DNA of 64,000 nucleotides. Origin: Sporosarcina sp. BI001-red. GTDB taxonomy: Bacteria; Bacillota; Bacilli; Bacillales_A; Planococcaceae. Shown piece after piece: positions 32,751 to 42,837 of this stretch. Numbering within the stretch: position 1 is the stretch's first letter; every line of letters starts with the position of its first letter. The stretch covers positions 186,001 through 250,000 of the forward strand of contig NZ_QQAK01000014.1 in assembly GCF_003384035.1 (NCBI RefSeq), written 5' to 3'. The notes under the pieces were generated by a model. It was given only the letters and a program-made list of their open reading frames with translations. It made no database searches and was not told the DNA's origin. Both the position numbers and the translations under genes were made by a program.

Positions 32751-35092
32751 TCCTCTGACCCCCTACTCGCTTCCCAAATGGATTCAGGTGTGAGTGGTAA
32801 TTGATTAAGGGCTACATCAAGCGCATAAGAAAGGCTGTTTGCTAAACAGGCTGGAGCACCAATGACCCCATACTCACCAATTCCTCTTGCCCCAAAAGGA
32901 CCATCTGCAGCTGGTGATTCGATGAAGTCCACAAGATATTGTGCAGGTTGCTCGCCATAACGCAGCATCGGATAATTACGAAGACCTGTGTTCTGCACAA
33001 CCCCATGTTCATCGAAGATAAACTTTTCACTCGTTGCGTAACTAAGTCCCATATACATCCCTCCACGCATCTGCTGTTGGGCTGTTTTCGGATTAATAAT
33101 CGTCCCCCCGTCAAGAACGGTGACGCCTTTTAAAATGGTATACGTGAAATCTCGTGTATCCATTTCTACCTCCACCGCTTGGACTCCTACAGACCACCAA
33201 GGCCCTGGCTTACCAAAACCTGTCTCTTCATCCATTGGCGTCAAATGTCGTTGTATGTGCTTTCCAATTCCGACGACTTGTCCGTCAATCGAATGTCCAC
33301 TTGGATAGGTATATCCCAACGCTATTTCTTTTATATCAACACCGAAAGCGGGATCAGGTTTTAAGTACACTTTCCCCCCGCCAATATCCAAGTCGTCAGG
33401 TGAACATTTCAACACAGTCGCCGCAGTCTTTTTCAATTGGGTAATCGCATGATCTGCAGCTGCAATGACTGCCCGTCCTGCTAAAAATGTTGAGCTACTG
33501 GCAACGGTTCGCCATTGATGTGGATCATACTGTGTATTTGTTTCCATCGTTACATGGATTTTGTCCATTCCCATCCCTAACTTTTCCGCTAGAATTTGTC
33601 CTAGAATGGTTTTTGTCCCTTGTCCTAACTCGATGGCTGCACAATTCAAATTCACGCTTCCATCGGCTTCAAATGTCAAAATAGCACCCGCTTCTGCATT
33701 CGTTGCCGTCGTAGAGGTTTTCCAGAACATACTGATTCCTTTAGAACGCACCTTGTTTTTGCCACTCACCATTTTTTGCCCTTCATCCCATTGGATGAGT
33801 TCCTTTGCACGATTGATGCACTTTTCGATGTCTCCTATATTGTTCGCAGTCAACACCGTTTGAGTTGGTGTCGTGTGTCCAGGCTTAATGCCATTGATAA
33901 TGCGCAATTGAATAGGGTCAATCTGCAATTGTTTAGCCAGTTGGTCCATCGTTCTTTCCACGGCAAAGGTGAGTTCAGGATGTCCATACCCTCTAAAAGA
34001 AGTAGCAAATGGATGATTTGTATAGACACAATAGGAATCGCACCATACATTTGGTATGTCATAAGGACCTGTACAATCTATAGCCGCTGCTCTTGTGATC
34101 CCCGCTGCCTGATCCGTATAAGCACCTGAATCAAGCAAATACGTATATTTTCCTGCAACTAATTTTCCTTCTTTCGTTGCCCCAAGCTGAACCGTTGCGT
34201 CCAGGCCGACACGACAAGGCGATGTTATCATATCTTCTTCCCGATCCATTTCAAGTTTCACTAACTTTCCCCCGACTGATTTCGAAGCTAAGTAAGCTAA
34301 AGGTTCTAACTGAACAGTCCCCTTGCCTCCAAACGCACCACCAATCATCGGGATATGAACTAAAACATTTCCAACTTCCACATTAAAAAATTGGTTAAGC
34401 ACTTTTTTTATCGTAAATGGAGACTGGCTGCAAGAATGGACTATGACTTTCCCTCTAGGATTGATCTCCACTCTTGTGCTTCTTGTCTCCAATGCCACAT
34501 GATCCGACAAATTAAATGAATAGTTCGCAGTAATCGTTTCTTCGCAGTTTTCCCATTCATCTTCAAAGTTTCCTTTACGAATTTTAATATGACTGCCAAT
34601 ATTCGTTCCAGTTTTCGGATATACATTGCTAATAATTTTCGTATAGCTTCCTGCATTCTCATGGACGAGCGGTGCATCCGCCTGGAATGCCTGCTGTACA
34701 GAATTCACAATGGGCAGAGGATCGTATTCCACTTTCACTTTCGTTGTTGCTAGTTTCGCCTGGTATTCATGGTCTGCCACAATGATAGCAACTGGCTCTC
34801 CGTAGTATCGAACCTTTTCGAATGCTAAAGGAGGTCGGTCCGCTAATATAGGACCGATATGGTATGGAAATACCTCACCTGTCACAATGGCACGTACGCC
34901 AGGCACCTTCCAAGCTTCTGTTGTGTCTATGGATGTAATTTTGGCATGCGCTTGTGTACTCGTCACAAGTTTTGCATGCATCAAACCGGGTACTGAATAA
35001 TCCCCTACATATCTGACTTTCCCTGTCGACTTCTCTACAGCGTCAATTCGTTGTTCTGGTTTACCGACAGTTGTAAATACCTTATTCGTCAT
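32747..35092 (-). CDS. Molybdenum hydroxylase large (molybdopterin) subunit
   Basis: The 781-aa catalytic subunit has the N-terminal a/b hammerhead (about 15-120), then molybdopterin-binding regions GGAFGGKG, ATSFRGYGHPE, ELGQGTKTILGQI and the catalytic-Glu region GARGIGEYGVIG near the end. It lacks the AYxCSFR loop of CO dehydrogenase, so a purine or other N-heterocycle substrate is more likely. The neighbouring XdhC and MobA-like genes supply cofactor maturation. The exact substrate is not readable. Confidence 0.93.
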   Translation of the reverse strand: MTNKVFTTVGKPEQRIDAVEKSTGKVRYVGDYSVPGLMHAKLVTSTQAHAKITSIDTTEAWKVPGVRAIVTGEVFPYHIGPILADRPPLAFEKVRYYGEPVAIIVADHEYQAKLATTKVKVEYDPLPIVNSVQQAFQADAPLVHENAGSYTKIISNVYPKTGTNIGSHIKIRKGNFEDEWENCEETITANYSFNLSDHVALETRSTRVEINPRGKVIVHSCSQSPFTIKKVLNQFFNVEVGNVLVHIPMIGGAFGGKGTVQLEPLAYLASKSVGGKLVKLEMDREEDMITSPCRVGLDATVQLGATKEGKLVAGKYTYLLDSGAYTDQAAGITRAAAIDCTGPYDIPNVWCDSYCVYTNHPFATSFRGYGHPELTFAVERTMDQLAKQLQIDPIQLRIINGIKPGHTTPTQTVLTANNIGDIEKCINRAKELIQWDEGQKMVSGKNKVRSKGISMFWKTSTTATNAEAGAILTFEADGSVNLNCAAIELGQGTKTILGQILAEKLGMGMDKIHVTMETNTQYDPHQWRTVASSSTFLAGRAVIAAADHAITQLKKTAATVLKCSPDDLDIGGGKVYLKPDPAFGVDIKEIALGYTYPSGHSIDGQVVGIGKHIQRHLTPMDEETGFGKPGPWWSVGVQAVEVEMDTRDFTYTILKGVTVLDGGTIINPKTAQQQMRGGMYMGLSYATSEKFIFDEHGVVQNTGLRNYPMLRYGEQPAQYLVDFIESPAADGPFGARGIGEYGVIGAPACLANSLSYALDVALNQLPLTPESIWEASRGSEE

Positions 35093-35115
35093 TCACTAAA
35101 ACCCTCCCAAAATTA

Positions 35116-35316
35116 TTAATGTGCTACGATAACAAGCGTTTTTGCATCAATTTCATGCGCCGCTGCATCCATAATCTTTTCAAGTGTCATCCCTATCGTC
35201 TGTAATTCCTTGTTGTCTTTCACAATGAAAACGGGTGCTCCTCCACTTTGTACTTTTTCCGGACTCATGGTAATCACAGCTACAATCCCTGCGTGTTGCC
35301 GTTCCAATTCGCTCAA
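35116..35316 (-). CDS. Small YIEGIA-partner ('capping complex') protein
   Basis: The 66-aa protein contains IVAVITMSPEKVQSGGAPVFIVKD, LEKIMDAAAHEI and ends LVIVAH. This is the pattern of the small subunit that accompanies YIEGIA membrane proteins in spore formers. It sits 22 bases after the YIEGIA gene and 23 bases before the hydroxylase large subunit on the same strand, so all appear to be one transcript. Confidence 0.75.
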   Translation of the reverse strand: MSELERQHAGIVAVITMSPEKVQSGGAPVFIVKDNKELQTIGMTLEKIMDAAAHEIDAKTLVIVAH

Positions 35317-35338
35317 CTCCTTCTAATACCGAATATCA

Positions 35339-36214
35339 TTACTTTCCTTTGTCAGCTTCTTCAGGCATTCGGATTGCGCTATCCAAAATCGGTACTTTAT
35401 CCAACACTGCCTTTACTTGATGAAAGTCCTTCTCGCTTGGTAGCATGAACAAGGCAATTCGACCATCTTCCATATCTCTTTTCGTAATGGGGACTAATGC
35501 CTGTTCGCCTGAGTCCAAATAACTTCCTAGGACCGTGGCTACATGGTGCAACATTGCCTGTCGTTGTCCAAGGTAAGACAATGTGACCACACTATTTTGG
35601 TTTTTCGGAGTAATAATTACCCCTACTGCTTTTTCTGTAATTACATTTCTTGTTACTTCAAGTCCTACATTTTTAATGAGGATATCGTCTACGAAAAGCG
35701 TTGGTCCTACGAAACGAATCTTGGCTTCTTTAACATCCGCAATTGCACTTAATACTTTTCCTGACTTGTTGAATTTCACTATGAGCAGAAGGATGATCCC
35801 ACAGATTATTCCTAACCAAAGTGAATAAACTGCACAAAACGTGGTGATTAGTGCAGTAAACATGACCAAATAATTTCGACTTTCAAATGCTTGTGCCATA
35901 CCTTCGATAAAAGGTAAACCGCGCTTCACTAGTTCACTATTATCGATACTTTGCAAAGACTCTCTTTCCATTTTTCGGACTTCTCGAAACTGAGTTGCGG
36001 CTAAGCCTAAAAAGGTAACAGCCGTCCAATTCGACTCAAGTACTGCAGGCATTGCGACAGAGCCAATGAATGCAGCAATAAAGCCAAAAGAGAGATGAAT
36101 GATTCTTCCCGTGGGATACGTGGGATATTGCCTGAAATCTGTTCGTAACAAAAGTAACCTCGACAAAAACCCAAATACGACTCCCATCAAAACCGGAATT
36201 AAATAACTATGCAT
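35339..36214 (-). CDS. YIEGIA-family membrane protein
   Basis: The 291-aa protein has N-terminal membrane helices (about 3-20 and 40-75), the family motif region RGLPFIEGMAQAFESRNYLVMF (here FIEGMA for YIEGIA), two more helices (about 120-150) and a C-terminal soluble domain (about 160-290). The family is restricted to spore-forming Firmicutes and its biochemical role is unknown. It is the first gene of the hydroxylase operon, an unexpected place for it. Confidence 0.8.
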   Translation of the reverse strand: MHSYLIPVLMGVVFGFLSRLLLLRTDFRQYPTYPTGRIIHLSFGFIAAFIGSVAMPAVLESNWTAVTFLGLAATQFREVRKMERESLQSIDNSELVKRGLPFIEGMAQAFESRNYLVMFTALITTFCAVYSLWLGIICGIILLLIVKFNKSGKVLSAIADVKEAKIRFVGPTLFVDDILIKNVGLEVTRNVITEKAVGVIITPKNQNSVVTLSYLGQRQAMLHHVATVLGSYLDSGEQALVPITKRDMEDGRIALFMLPSEKDFHQVKAVLDKVPILDSAIRMPEEADKGK

Positions 36215-36360
36215 GCACTACCACACCTCACAAAACTCCCGTGTATTGTTTATATCCTTTCCATAACCACGCAACTATATAAGGCAACTTCAATTAAGAT
36301 GTATTGGAATAGAACGCAAACTCATGGGCAATAGTAGATTGTAAGAAATGAGGTGGTCAT

Positions 36361-37347
36361 ATGGATTCCATCCAATACATGATTAAAACGATTTTAAATG
36401 ATCCACAAGCCGTTGTTCTTTCAATGATTGTGAATGTTGATGGATCTTCCTATCGGAAGGAAGGGGCTTGGATGCTCCTTCAAGAAAATGGGAACCGCAT
36501 AGGTGTAGTTAGCGGCGGATGCCTGGAAAATGATTTGTCGACGCGGGCCAGCCAATTATTTCATACTGGGAAAGCTGAATTTGTAGACTATGATCTTAGT
36601 GCCGAAGATGATCTAGGCTGGGGACGCGGAGTAGGATGCAATGGAGTTGTAACAGTGTTAGTACGTGATATTGATGAGAACTTCAGACAATTTCTTGGCA
36701 TTATCTACAAACAATTATTAAAAAAAGAACCCGTTCGTTTATTGCAATCGATGACAGACTTCCATGATTATACCTACATGGATCAAGATGTTTCATCCCA
36801 TGTGGGAGTGCTGTTAAACCGTGATATAGAGAGACCATTCCACACTAAAGCCGGACAATTCCAGATAGGTGAGGAAACATTCCATTCACAACTTATCTGG
36901 CCCGAGCCTGCCCTTTACATATTAGGGGCAGGGGTCGATGCACGCCCCCTTGCCGTGCTTGCTGCTCGGGTTGGATATGCTGTCCATCTGTTCGACTGGA
37001 GAGATGGAATCTGCAACAAACACAACTTTCCAACTGCAACATCAATCCAAATAGGTGATATACGAAAACAAATTACTCATGTAAATTTTAGTCCACTAGA
37101 CTCCGTCGTTATCATGACACATGACTTTCAAACTGATGCAGCAATTGTGGAGCACTTACTCAACTTGAAGTTGTTGTACGTTGGCATACTGGGTTCTAAA
37201 AAAAGATCAAGTCGGTTATTTGGTGGGGAAATTCCAAGCGAAATCCACACACCTATCGGGCTTTCAATAGGTGCAGATGGACCTGACGAAATTGCGATCA
37301 GCATCGTGGCTGAACTCATCGCGGTTAGACAGGGAAAAAACCTATGA
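36361..37347 (+). CDS. XdhC/CoxI-family molybdenum hydroxylase maturation protein
   Basis: The 328-aa protein has an N-terminal XdhC_CoxI domain (GSSYRKEGAWMLL, VSGGCLENDL) and a C-terminal Rossmann domain (ILGAGVDARPLAVLAARVGY, then GILGSKKRSSRL). XdhC proteins sulfurate the molybdenum cofactor and hand it to the large subunit. It is transcribed divergently from the hydroxylase operon and overlaps the MobA-like gene by 4 bases. GAGGTG is the ribosome site. Confidence 0.92.
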   Translation: MDSIQYMIKTILNDPQAVVLSMIVNVDGSSYRKEGAWMLLQENGNRIGVVSGGCLENDLSTRASQLFHTGKAEFVDYDLSAEDDLGWGRGVGCNGVVTVLVRDIDENFRQFLGIIYKQLLKKEPVRLLQSMTDFHDYTYMDQDVSSHVGVLLNRDIERPFHTKAGQFQIGEETFHSQLIWPEPALYILGAGVDARPLAVLAARVGYAVHLFDWRDGICNKHNFPTATSIQIGDIRKQITHVNFSPLDSVVIMTHDFQTDAAIVEHLLNLKLLYVGILGSKKRSSRLFGGEIPSEIHTPIGLSIGADGPDEIAISIVAELIAVRQGKNL

Positions 37348-37970
37348 AGATTGTTGGCGTTTTCCTCGCCGCTGGAAACAGCAGTCGTATGAAGTCTCAA
37401 AAGTTAGCGTTACCTGTTGGAAGTATGACGTTAGGAAGCTTAGCCCTCGAAACCGCTTTAAAATCTTCGCTTGAGGAAGTGTACGTAATTACAAAGGTAT
37501 ACGACCATGCGGAGTGGATACCCTCTAGGATGAAGGAGAACGCTAGATGTAAAATCATCAAATGTACTACCTCCCATGAAGGCCAATCTGAATCTTTGCG
37601 CTGCGGGATTACACAGGCACGAGAAAATGGAGCAAGGGGCGTGATCGTCTTGCTGGCAGATCAACCATTTGTCACCCTGCAAATGATTTCCGGACTAATT
37701 GACCGCTTTAAACAAAACCCTGCACTCGATTTTGTTGCAACAACAGTTGACCAATCCATTATGCCACCCGTTCTCTTTTCATCTTCTATGTATAGTGACC
37801 TCATGAAATTACGCGGAGACAAGGGTGCACGGGCAATCTTACGGGGAAGTTTTCTTCAAAAAGGCGTATTAATACCGTGTGCAGATAGAAGGCTTGTCTT
37901 CGATGTTGATACAAAGAAAGATTACGAAACGTTCAATGAGTTAAAGTCCATAGTCATGAGGTTGGAATGA
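37344..37970 (+). CDS. MobA-like molybdenum cofactor nucleotidyltransferase
   Basis: The 208-aa protein has the nucleotide-binding start FLAAGNSSRMKSQKLALPVG (LAAGxSxRMxxxK) and VIVLLADQPFVT with its metal-binding Asp. This is the MocA/PucB class that makes the cytosine dinucleotide cofactor used by xanthine-dehydrogenase-type enzymes. It is coupled to XdhC by a 4-base overlap. Confidence 0.9.
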   Translation: MKIVGVFLAAGNSSRMKSQKLALPVGSMTLGSLALETALKSSLEEVYVITKVYDHAEWIPSRMKENARCKIIKCTTSHEGQSESLRCGITQARENGARGVIVLLADQPFVTLQMISGLIDRFKQNPALDFVATTVDQSIMPPVLFSSSMYSDLMKLRGDKGARAILRGSFLQKGVLIPCADRRLVFDVDTKKDYETFNELKSIVMRLE

Positions 37971-38110
37971 CTTAACTTTGTTTTGTCCCGTTCAAAGAAT
38001 GAAAATGGATAAAGGAATAGTAACTGAATCAATTTCATAATTTCTCTTTTTAAAAGTACAAAGGCCTACCCGTTGCTAAATTTGTATTTCAAAAATAGAA
38101 ATCATGCGGC

Positions 38111-38484
38111 TTATTGAACTTTTAGTGACAGGTTAATACGATCTGCAGCTAGTTTTGAAGCCTTGTAATTCAATTCAATCCTATCAAAATGGACTTTTGC
38201 TCGTTTTTCGGTTCTGTATCGTACGTTATTGAGCTGATAAAATTGTTTGAGATAAGCATTCACACGCTCGACAGCGATTCGACGCTTAAAAACTTTCTTC
38301 CAATCTTTTGATCATCGGGCTGGCACCGTAATTTAGCTCTACAGGTGTACAAACATTGGTTTTCTTATTGACTTCAAAGAAAATTACATTCAGATCAATT
38401 ACGTCCACAATTTCTTACTTTTGTTGGGTAGGTTCCATCTCATATAATTCTTGAATGCCAAAATAGGCTTTGTTGTCGTATAAT
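38111..38484 (-). pseudogene. Decayed DDE transposase, C-terminal part
   Basis: On the minus strand three frames join: LYDNKAYFGIQELYEMEPTQQ, IDLNVIFFEVNKK...ELNYGASP, and DWKKVFKRRIAVERVNAYLK followed by QLNNVRYRTEKRAKVHFD and SKLAADRINLSLK. The last part is the conserved C-terminus of an IS4/IS1182-like transposase. A frameshift near 38315, internal stops and loss of the N-terminal two thirds make it inactive. Confidence 0.75.
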
Positions 38485-38495
38485 GGTCAAAGGGA

Positions 38496-38563
38496 GTACC
38501 TCCAGTCTTTTGGTATGTTTTAGTCGACTACCATTATACTAGACTTGGGGAGGTACTTTTTTT
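38496..38563. repeat. Long inverted repeat at the edge of the transposase relic
   Basis: AGTACCTCC-AGTCT (from 38496) pairs with AGACTTGG-GGAGGTACT (to 38557), followed by TTTTTTT. It could be a terminator or the end of the lost insertion sequence. Confidence 0.6.
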
Positions 38564-39195
38564 GACGTCTTCAAACCCTTGGTATAAGGGCTTAGGATTA
38601 TGAAATTCATTTATTTAAGAAAAAATAGGAAAATTAAGCTGTTAGACTTGCTTTTTCCCTCATAATATTTAAAATAGTCTAGAACGGTCAAATCTCATTA
38701 CTGTTTCAATGTTTCATAATCTCCTGTCTTCGCTTAGGTTTGGCTCAAATGCAATCTGAGAATTGCCTGGTGTGAACAAGATATCTTTGTCTACGACAAG
38801 TAGATTCATGAAACCACCCTACTCCAAGTAACTGCAAGCTTTTGACTGCCTCTTTATAACAACAGCATCATCCATCCTACACGATGCATGCTAATAATAT
38901 CGTAACTTCCTTTGTCGTTTCGGAGAACCCCATCTCTGTCAACACCCCGTTGAAATAACGACACACAATTGAAACTTTTACCTACAACTAAATAAGCAAT
39001 AGCCTCCTTACTTATGGAATATGAGTGTTTTTATTTTTTCTCAAATTTTCATTCGAAAGGTTTATTAACTTTTATTAAATTTCCTTAATTTGTTATTTTT
39101 TTCACAAGTGATGAGTTATTCGCTCTTTTAAAGTTTGAATATTCTGACAGTACTTGGAGTAGGAAAATTTATCTTTGAGGAGGATTAAGCAAGTC

Positions 39196-39498
39196 ATGCA
39201 ATTATTACCACGCGAAATCGATAAGCTCTTAATCGTCGTCGCTGCTGACGTAGCTAGACGCAGAAAGGATCGAGGGTTAAAGCTAAATCACCCTGAAGCA
39301 ATGGCTTACATCACAAATGAAATTATGGAAGGTGCTCGAGACGGCAAATCCGTCGCTAATTTGATGTCCTTCGGGGCAACCATTTTAACGCGTGATGATG
39401 TAATGGAAGGAATCCCCGAAATGATAGATGACATCCAAGTCGAGGTCACGTTCCCAGATGGGACAAAACTTGTGACGGTACATGATCCGATTCGATAA
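39196..39498 (+). CDS. ureA: Urease gamma subunit
   Basis: I use ATG 39196 (GAGGAGG ends 12 bases upstream), which gives the standard 100-aa UreA beginning [23 protein letters not shown]. Other family strings are [10 protein letters not shown] and [14 protein letters not shown]. It is the first gene of ureABCEFGD. UreA forms the (UreABC)3 apoenzyme that hydrolyses urea to ammonia and carbamate in the cytoplasm. The AT-rich upstream region contains a near-match to a TnrA box. Confidence 0.96.
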   Translation: MQLLPREIDKLLIVVAADVARRRKDRGLKLNHPEAMAYITNEIMEGARDGKSVANLMSFGATILTRDDVMEGIPEMIDDIQVEVTFPDGTKLVTVHDPIR

Positions 39499-39557
39499 GA
39501 GGCATTAGAGACACACACATTTAACACGTTTTGTGCATGGAAAGGAACGATGGAAAT

Positions 39558-39881
39558 ATGATTCCTGGAGAATATATTTTAAAAGACGAACCTATCGTCT
39601 GTAACGCTGATAGAGAAAGCATTCAAGTTTCCGTTCTCAATACAGGAGACCGACCGGTACAAATCGGTTCACATTTCCATTTTTACGAAGTGAATCCCGC
39701 ATTGAAGTTTGACCGACAAAGAACTTATGGTAAACGTTTGAACGTTCCAGCAGGCGCTGCTGTACGTTTTGAACCTGGTGATCAAAAAGAGATTGAACTC
39801 ATCGACTACGCCGGCGAACGCAAAGTGTATGGATTCAACAATCTAGTAGACGGTCCTTTAGAAAGTGAGGAATCGAAATGA
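39558..39881 (+). CDS. ureB: Urease beta subunit
   Basis: ATG 39558 gives a 107-aa UreB starting [13 protein letters not shown], the usual family start. An upstream in-frame GTG at 39531 would add nine unconserved residues. [22 protein letters not shown]-type sequence (here [16 protein letters not shown]) and [14 protein letters not shown] are diagnostic. It overlaps ureC by 4 bases. Confidence 0.95.
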   Translation: MIPGEYILKDEPIVCNADRESIQVSVLNTGDRPVQIGSHFHFYEVNPALKFDRQRTYGKRLNVPAGAAVRFEPGDQKEIELIDYAGERKVYGFNNLVDGPLESEESK

Positions 39882-41590
39882 CATTTAAAATGTCAAGGGA
39901 GCAATACGCACAAATGTATGGCCCAACGACTGGAGATTCCATTAGACTTGCAGATACCGATTTGTTTATAAGAATTGAAAAGGACTTCACGACATATGGA
40001 GAAGAAGTTGTTTTCGGTGGAGGCAAGGTCATTCGTGATGGTATGGGACAGCATCCTCTCGTCACTCGTGGCGATGGTATCCCCGATGTGATTATAACGA
40101 GTGTCATTGTCCTCGACTACACAGGTATTTATAAAGCAGATGTCGGTATTCGTGACGGGAAAATCTTTGGCATCGGTAAAGCCGGAAACCCCCTGATTAT
40201 GGACAATGTCGATATAGTAATTGGAGCCTCTACAGAAGTAATCGCTGGTGAGGGGAAAATCCTTACTGCTGGTGGCATCGATACACATGTTCACTTTATT
40301 AATCCTGAACAAGTGAATGTTGCTCTAACCGCTGGTACTACCACACTCATTGGAGGTGGAGTTGGTCCAGGGGCTGGTTCCCGCGCTACCACCGTGACTC
40401 CTGGTCCGTACAACATACACACGATGCTACAAGCAGTAGAAGGACTTCCTATCAACGTCGGCCTGACATCCAAAGGACATGCTGCAGCTGAAGAACCGTT
40501 GGCGGAACAAATTCGTGCAGGGGCTATTGGTCTGAAGGTACACGAAGATTGGGGTGCGACTACTTCCTCATTGGATTACTCATTAACTGTCGCTGACAAA
40601 TTTGATGTTCAAGTAGCCCTTCATGCAGATACATTGAACGAGGGTGGCTTCATGGAAGATACAATGCGCGCGGTAAAAGATCGCGTGATCCATATGTATC
40701 ATACTGAGGGTGCTGGTGGTGGTCATGCTCCGGATTTGATCAAATCTGCGGGGATGATGAATGTACTACCATCTTCTACAAATCCAACGATGCCGTACAC
40801 CGTGAACACGATTGACGAGCATCTAGATATGATGATGGTCTGCCACCATTTGAATCCTTCCGTTCCAGAAGATATCGCCTTTGCAGATTCTCGTATCCGT
40901 AGTGAAACTATTGCTGCAGAAGATGTATTGCAAGATATGGGTGTGTTCAGTATGACTAGCTCAGATGCACAAGCAATGGGACGAATAGGTGAAGTAGGAT
41001 TACGCACATGGCAGACTGCAGACAAAATGAAAAAACAGCTTGGCATCATGAAAGGCGATTTTGACTACTCTGATAACAATCGCGTGAAAAGATATATCGC
41101 AAAATTCACAATCAACCCTGCTATTACACACGGTATTTCTGAGTATGTAGGATCGATTGAGGTAGGAAAAATGGCTGATTTAGTTTTATGGGATCCCAAG
41201 TTTTTTGGTGCAAAACCAGAAATGATTCTAAAAAACGGTCTGACTGTCAACAGTTTGATGGGGGATGCCAATGCATCGATTCCAACCCCTCAACCAATGA
41301 TCTACCGACCTTCATACGCTTCACTTGGAAAAACATTGGCGAAAAGCTCAATGACTTTCATTTCCCAAGCAGCCTATGACGACAAAGTACATGAAAGACT
41401 AGGTCTGGAAAAAATGATCCGACCTGTTCGCGGCATACGTGACCTTACAAAAAAAGACATGAAGTTGAATTCGGAAACACCTCACATCGAAGTGGATCCG
41501 CAGACATATGAAGTTCGAATTAATGGTGAAAAAATTACATGTGACCCGGTGGATAAAGTCCCTATGGGTCAACGCTATTTCTTATTTTGA
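39878..41590 (+). CDS. ureC: Urease alpha (catalytic) subunit
   Basis: The 570-aa UreC is complete. Every nickel or catalytic residue is at the classical position: His137 and His139 (THVHF), carbamylated Lys220 (GLKVHEDWG), His249, His275, the flap Cys322-His323 (VCHHLNPS) and Asp363 (TSSDAQAMG). The exact numbering agreement with Sporosarcina pasteurii urease is the best taxonomic clue in the window. Gene order A-B-C with tight overlaps indicates one transcript. Confidence 0.98.
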   Translation: MTFKMSREQYAQMYGPTTGDSIRLADTDLFIRIEKDFTTYGEEVVFGGGKVIRDGMGQHPLVTRGDGIPDVIITSVIVLDYTGIYKADVGIRDGKIFGIGKAGNPLIMDNVDIVIGASTEVIAGEGKILTAGGIDTHVHFINPEQVNVALTAGTTTLIGGGVGPGAGSRATTVTPGPYNIHTMLQAVEGLPINVGLTSKGHAAAEEPLAEQIRAGAIGLKVHEDWGATTSSLDYSLTVADKFDVQVALHADTLNEGGFMEDTMRAVKDRVIHMYHTEGAGGGHAPDLIKSAGMMNVLPSSTNPTMPYTVNTIDEHLDMMMVCHHLNPSVPEDIAFADSRIRSETIAAEDVLQDMGVFSMTSSDAQAMGRIGEVGLRTWQTADKMKKQLGIMKGDFDYSDNNRVKRYIAKFTINPAITHGISEYVGSIEVGKMADLVLWDPKFFGAKPEMILKNGLTVNSLMGDANASIPTPQPMIYRPSYASLGKTLAKSSMTFISQAAYDDKVHERLGLEKMIRPVRGIRDLTKKDMKLNSETPHIEVDPQTYEVRINGEKITCDPVDKVPMGQRYFLF

Positions 41591-41602
41591 GGTGAAAAGT
41601 TG

Positions 41603-42061
41603 ATGATTATCGAAAAAGTAGTGACTAATATAGACCAATTATCACAGGAAGAATTGAAGAAACGCCATAAAGAAAAGGTGTATTTAGAAAGCGATCACTT
41701 AGTAAAACGGATCTTTCGAATTACTACGGATCATGGTCGTGAGATTGGCATTCGCTTGAAAGAACCTAAAGACTTGCTAGCTGGCGACGTACTCTATATG
41801 GATGAAGGGAATATGATCATCATCGATGTTCTGTCAGATGATCTGATAATCATTCAACCTCGTAGCATCTATGAGATGGGTAAAATCGCGCACCAACTAG
41901 GCAATCGTCACCTTCCCGCACAGTTTGAAGGAGACGAAATGCTCGTTCAATACGACTATCTTGTAGAGGACTTATTAAAAGAATTGAAGATTCCTTACTT
42001 ACGAGAAGAAAGAAAGGTAAAGCAGGCGTTCCGCCATATCGGACACAGCCACGATGAATAA
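41603..42061 (+). CDS. ureE: Urease accessory protein UreE (nickel chaperone)
   Basis: ATG 41603 follows GAGGTGAAAAG; a TTG one codon earlier is also open. The 152-aa protein has the UreE N-terminal beta domain and C-terminal metal-binding domain ([29 protein letters not shown]). The tail ends in only a short HIGHSHDE rather than a long His-rich stretch, so nickel storage is probably modest. It delivers Ni to the UreG/F/D complex. It overlaps ureF by 8 bases. Confidence 0.95.
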   Translation: MIIEKVVTNIDQLSQEELKKRHKEKVYLESDHLVKRIFRITTDHGREIGIRLKEPKDLLAGDVLYMDEGNMIIIDVLSDDLIIIQPRSIYEMGKIAHQLGNRHLPAQFEGDEMLVQYDYLVEDLLKELKIPYLREERKVKQAFRHIGHSHDE

Positions 42062-42740
42062 TCAAACGTTATCCCTGTTCCAGCTTTGTGATTCAAACTT
42101 TCCTACGGGAGCGTTCAGTCATTCATTCGGATTGGAAACCTATATTCAAAATGACCTCGTTCACAACGCAGAAACTTTTTCTAATTGGCTACATGTGTAC
42201 TTGGAAGAACAGCTCACATACTCGGATGGCCTCGCAGCGAGGCTCGTATATGACGCACTAGACTCGGGAGACTATGACAGAATATGGGAGCTGGATCGAT
42301 TGCTTACAGTTCAATGTCTTGCAAGAGAGACACGGGAAGGGACTCATCGTATGGGCGTGCAAATGCTAAAAATGGCGAAAAAGCTTTATGAAGCCCCTAT
42401 GTTAGCTGTATACCAAGAATGTATTAAGAAAAACGGTGCATTCGGTCACCCAGTTATCGTCTTTACGATTGCAGGACACTTTCTAAAAGTAGATCGTGAT
42501 ACGACTGTTTTGTATTACCTGTATACATCGGTCATCAATTTAGTACAGAACGCCGTACGCGCTATCCCACTTGGACAAACATCAGGTCAGCAGATTATCT
42601 ATTCACTGCAAAATAATCTAATTGAAACTGTTGAAAAGATAAACCTTTTAGACGAGGAAGATTTGGGTGTCGTTTCCCCTGGTATCGAATTAGCGCAGAT
42701 GCAACATGAACGTGTGCATATACGTATTTTTTCTTCTTAA
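42054..42740 (+). CDS. ureF: Urease accessory protein UreF
   Basis: The 228-aa helical protein has the UreF strings [18 protein letters not shown] near the start and [13 protein letters not shown] near residue 180. UreF bridges UreD and UreG and acts in GTP-dependent nickel insertion. It starts inside the end of ureE. The next gene is about 100 bases on. Confidence 0.95.
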   Translation: MNNQTLSLFQLCDSNFPTGAFSHSFGLETYIQNDLVHNAETFSNWLHVYLEEQLTYSDGLAARLVYDALDSGDYDRIWELDRLLTVQCLARETREGTHRMGVQMLKMAKKLYEAPMLAVYQECIKKNGAFGHPVIVFTIAGHFLKVDRDTTVLYYLYTSVINLVQNAVRAIPLGQTSGQQIIYSLQNNLIETVEKINLLDEEDLGVVSPGIELAQMQHERVHIRIFSS

Positions 42741-42837
42741 GACTCCCAGTATTTGTAAAGAAGGATGGTTTGTGAAATAGTTTATTGTTGTCTAACTGAA
42801 GAGAAGTTACTTATTTTTCAAAAGGATGTGTTGGTTA

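Larger units (their letters stand above)
37971..39195. other. Gene-free region with decayed mobile sequence
   Basis: About 1.2 kb between the MobA-like gene and ureA. It holds a decayed transposase (38111-38484), a long inverted repeat (38496-38563), a short possible coding relic near 38716-38812 (minus strand, reading LLVVDKDILFTPGNSQIAFE, unidentified) and the AT-rich urease upstream region (39010-39180). I see no intact gene. Confidence 0.7.

Noticed and set aside
33439-33863. Plus-strand frames over the hydroxylase large subunit
   Set aside because: Antisense shadows of a gene with complete motifs. None has a credible start signal.
37971-39195. Intact gene or novel system hidden in the 1.2-kb gap
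   Set aside because: All six frames are broken. What is recognisable is decayed transposase plus AT-rich urease leader.
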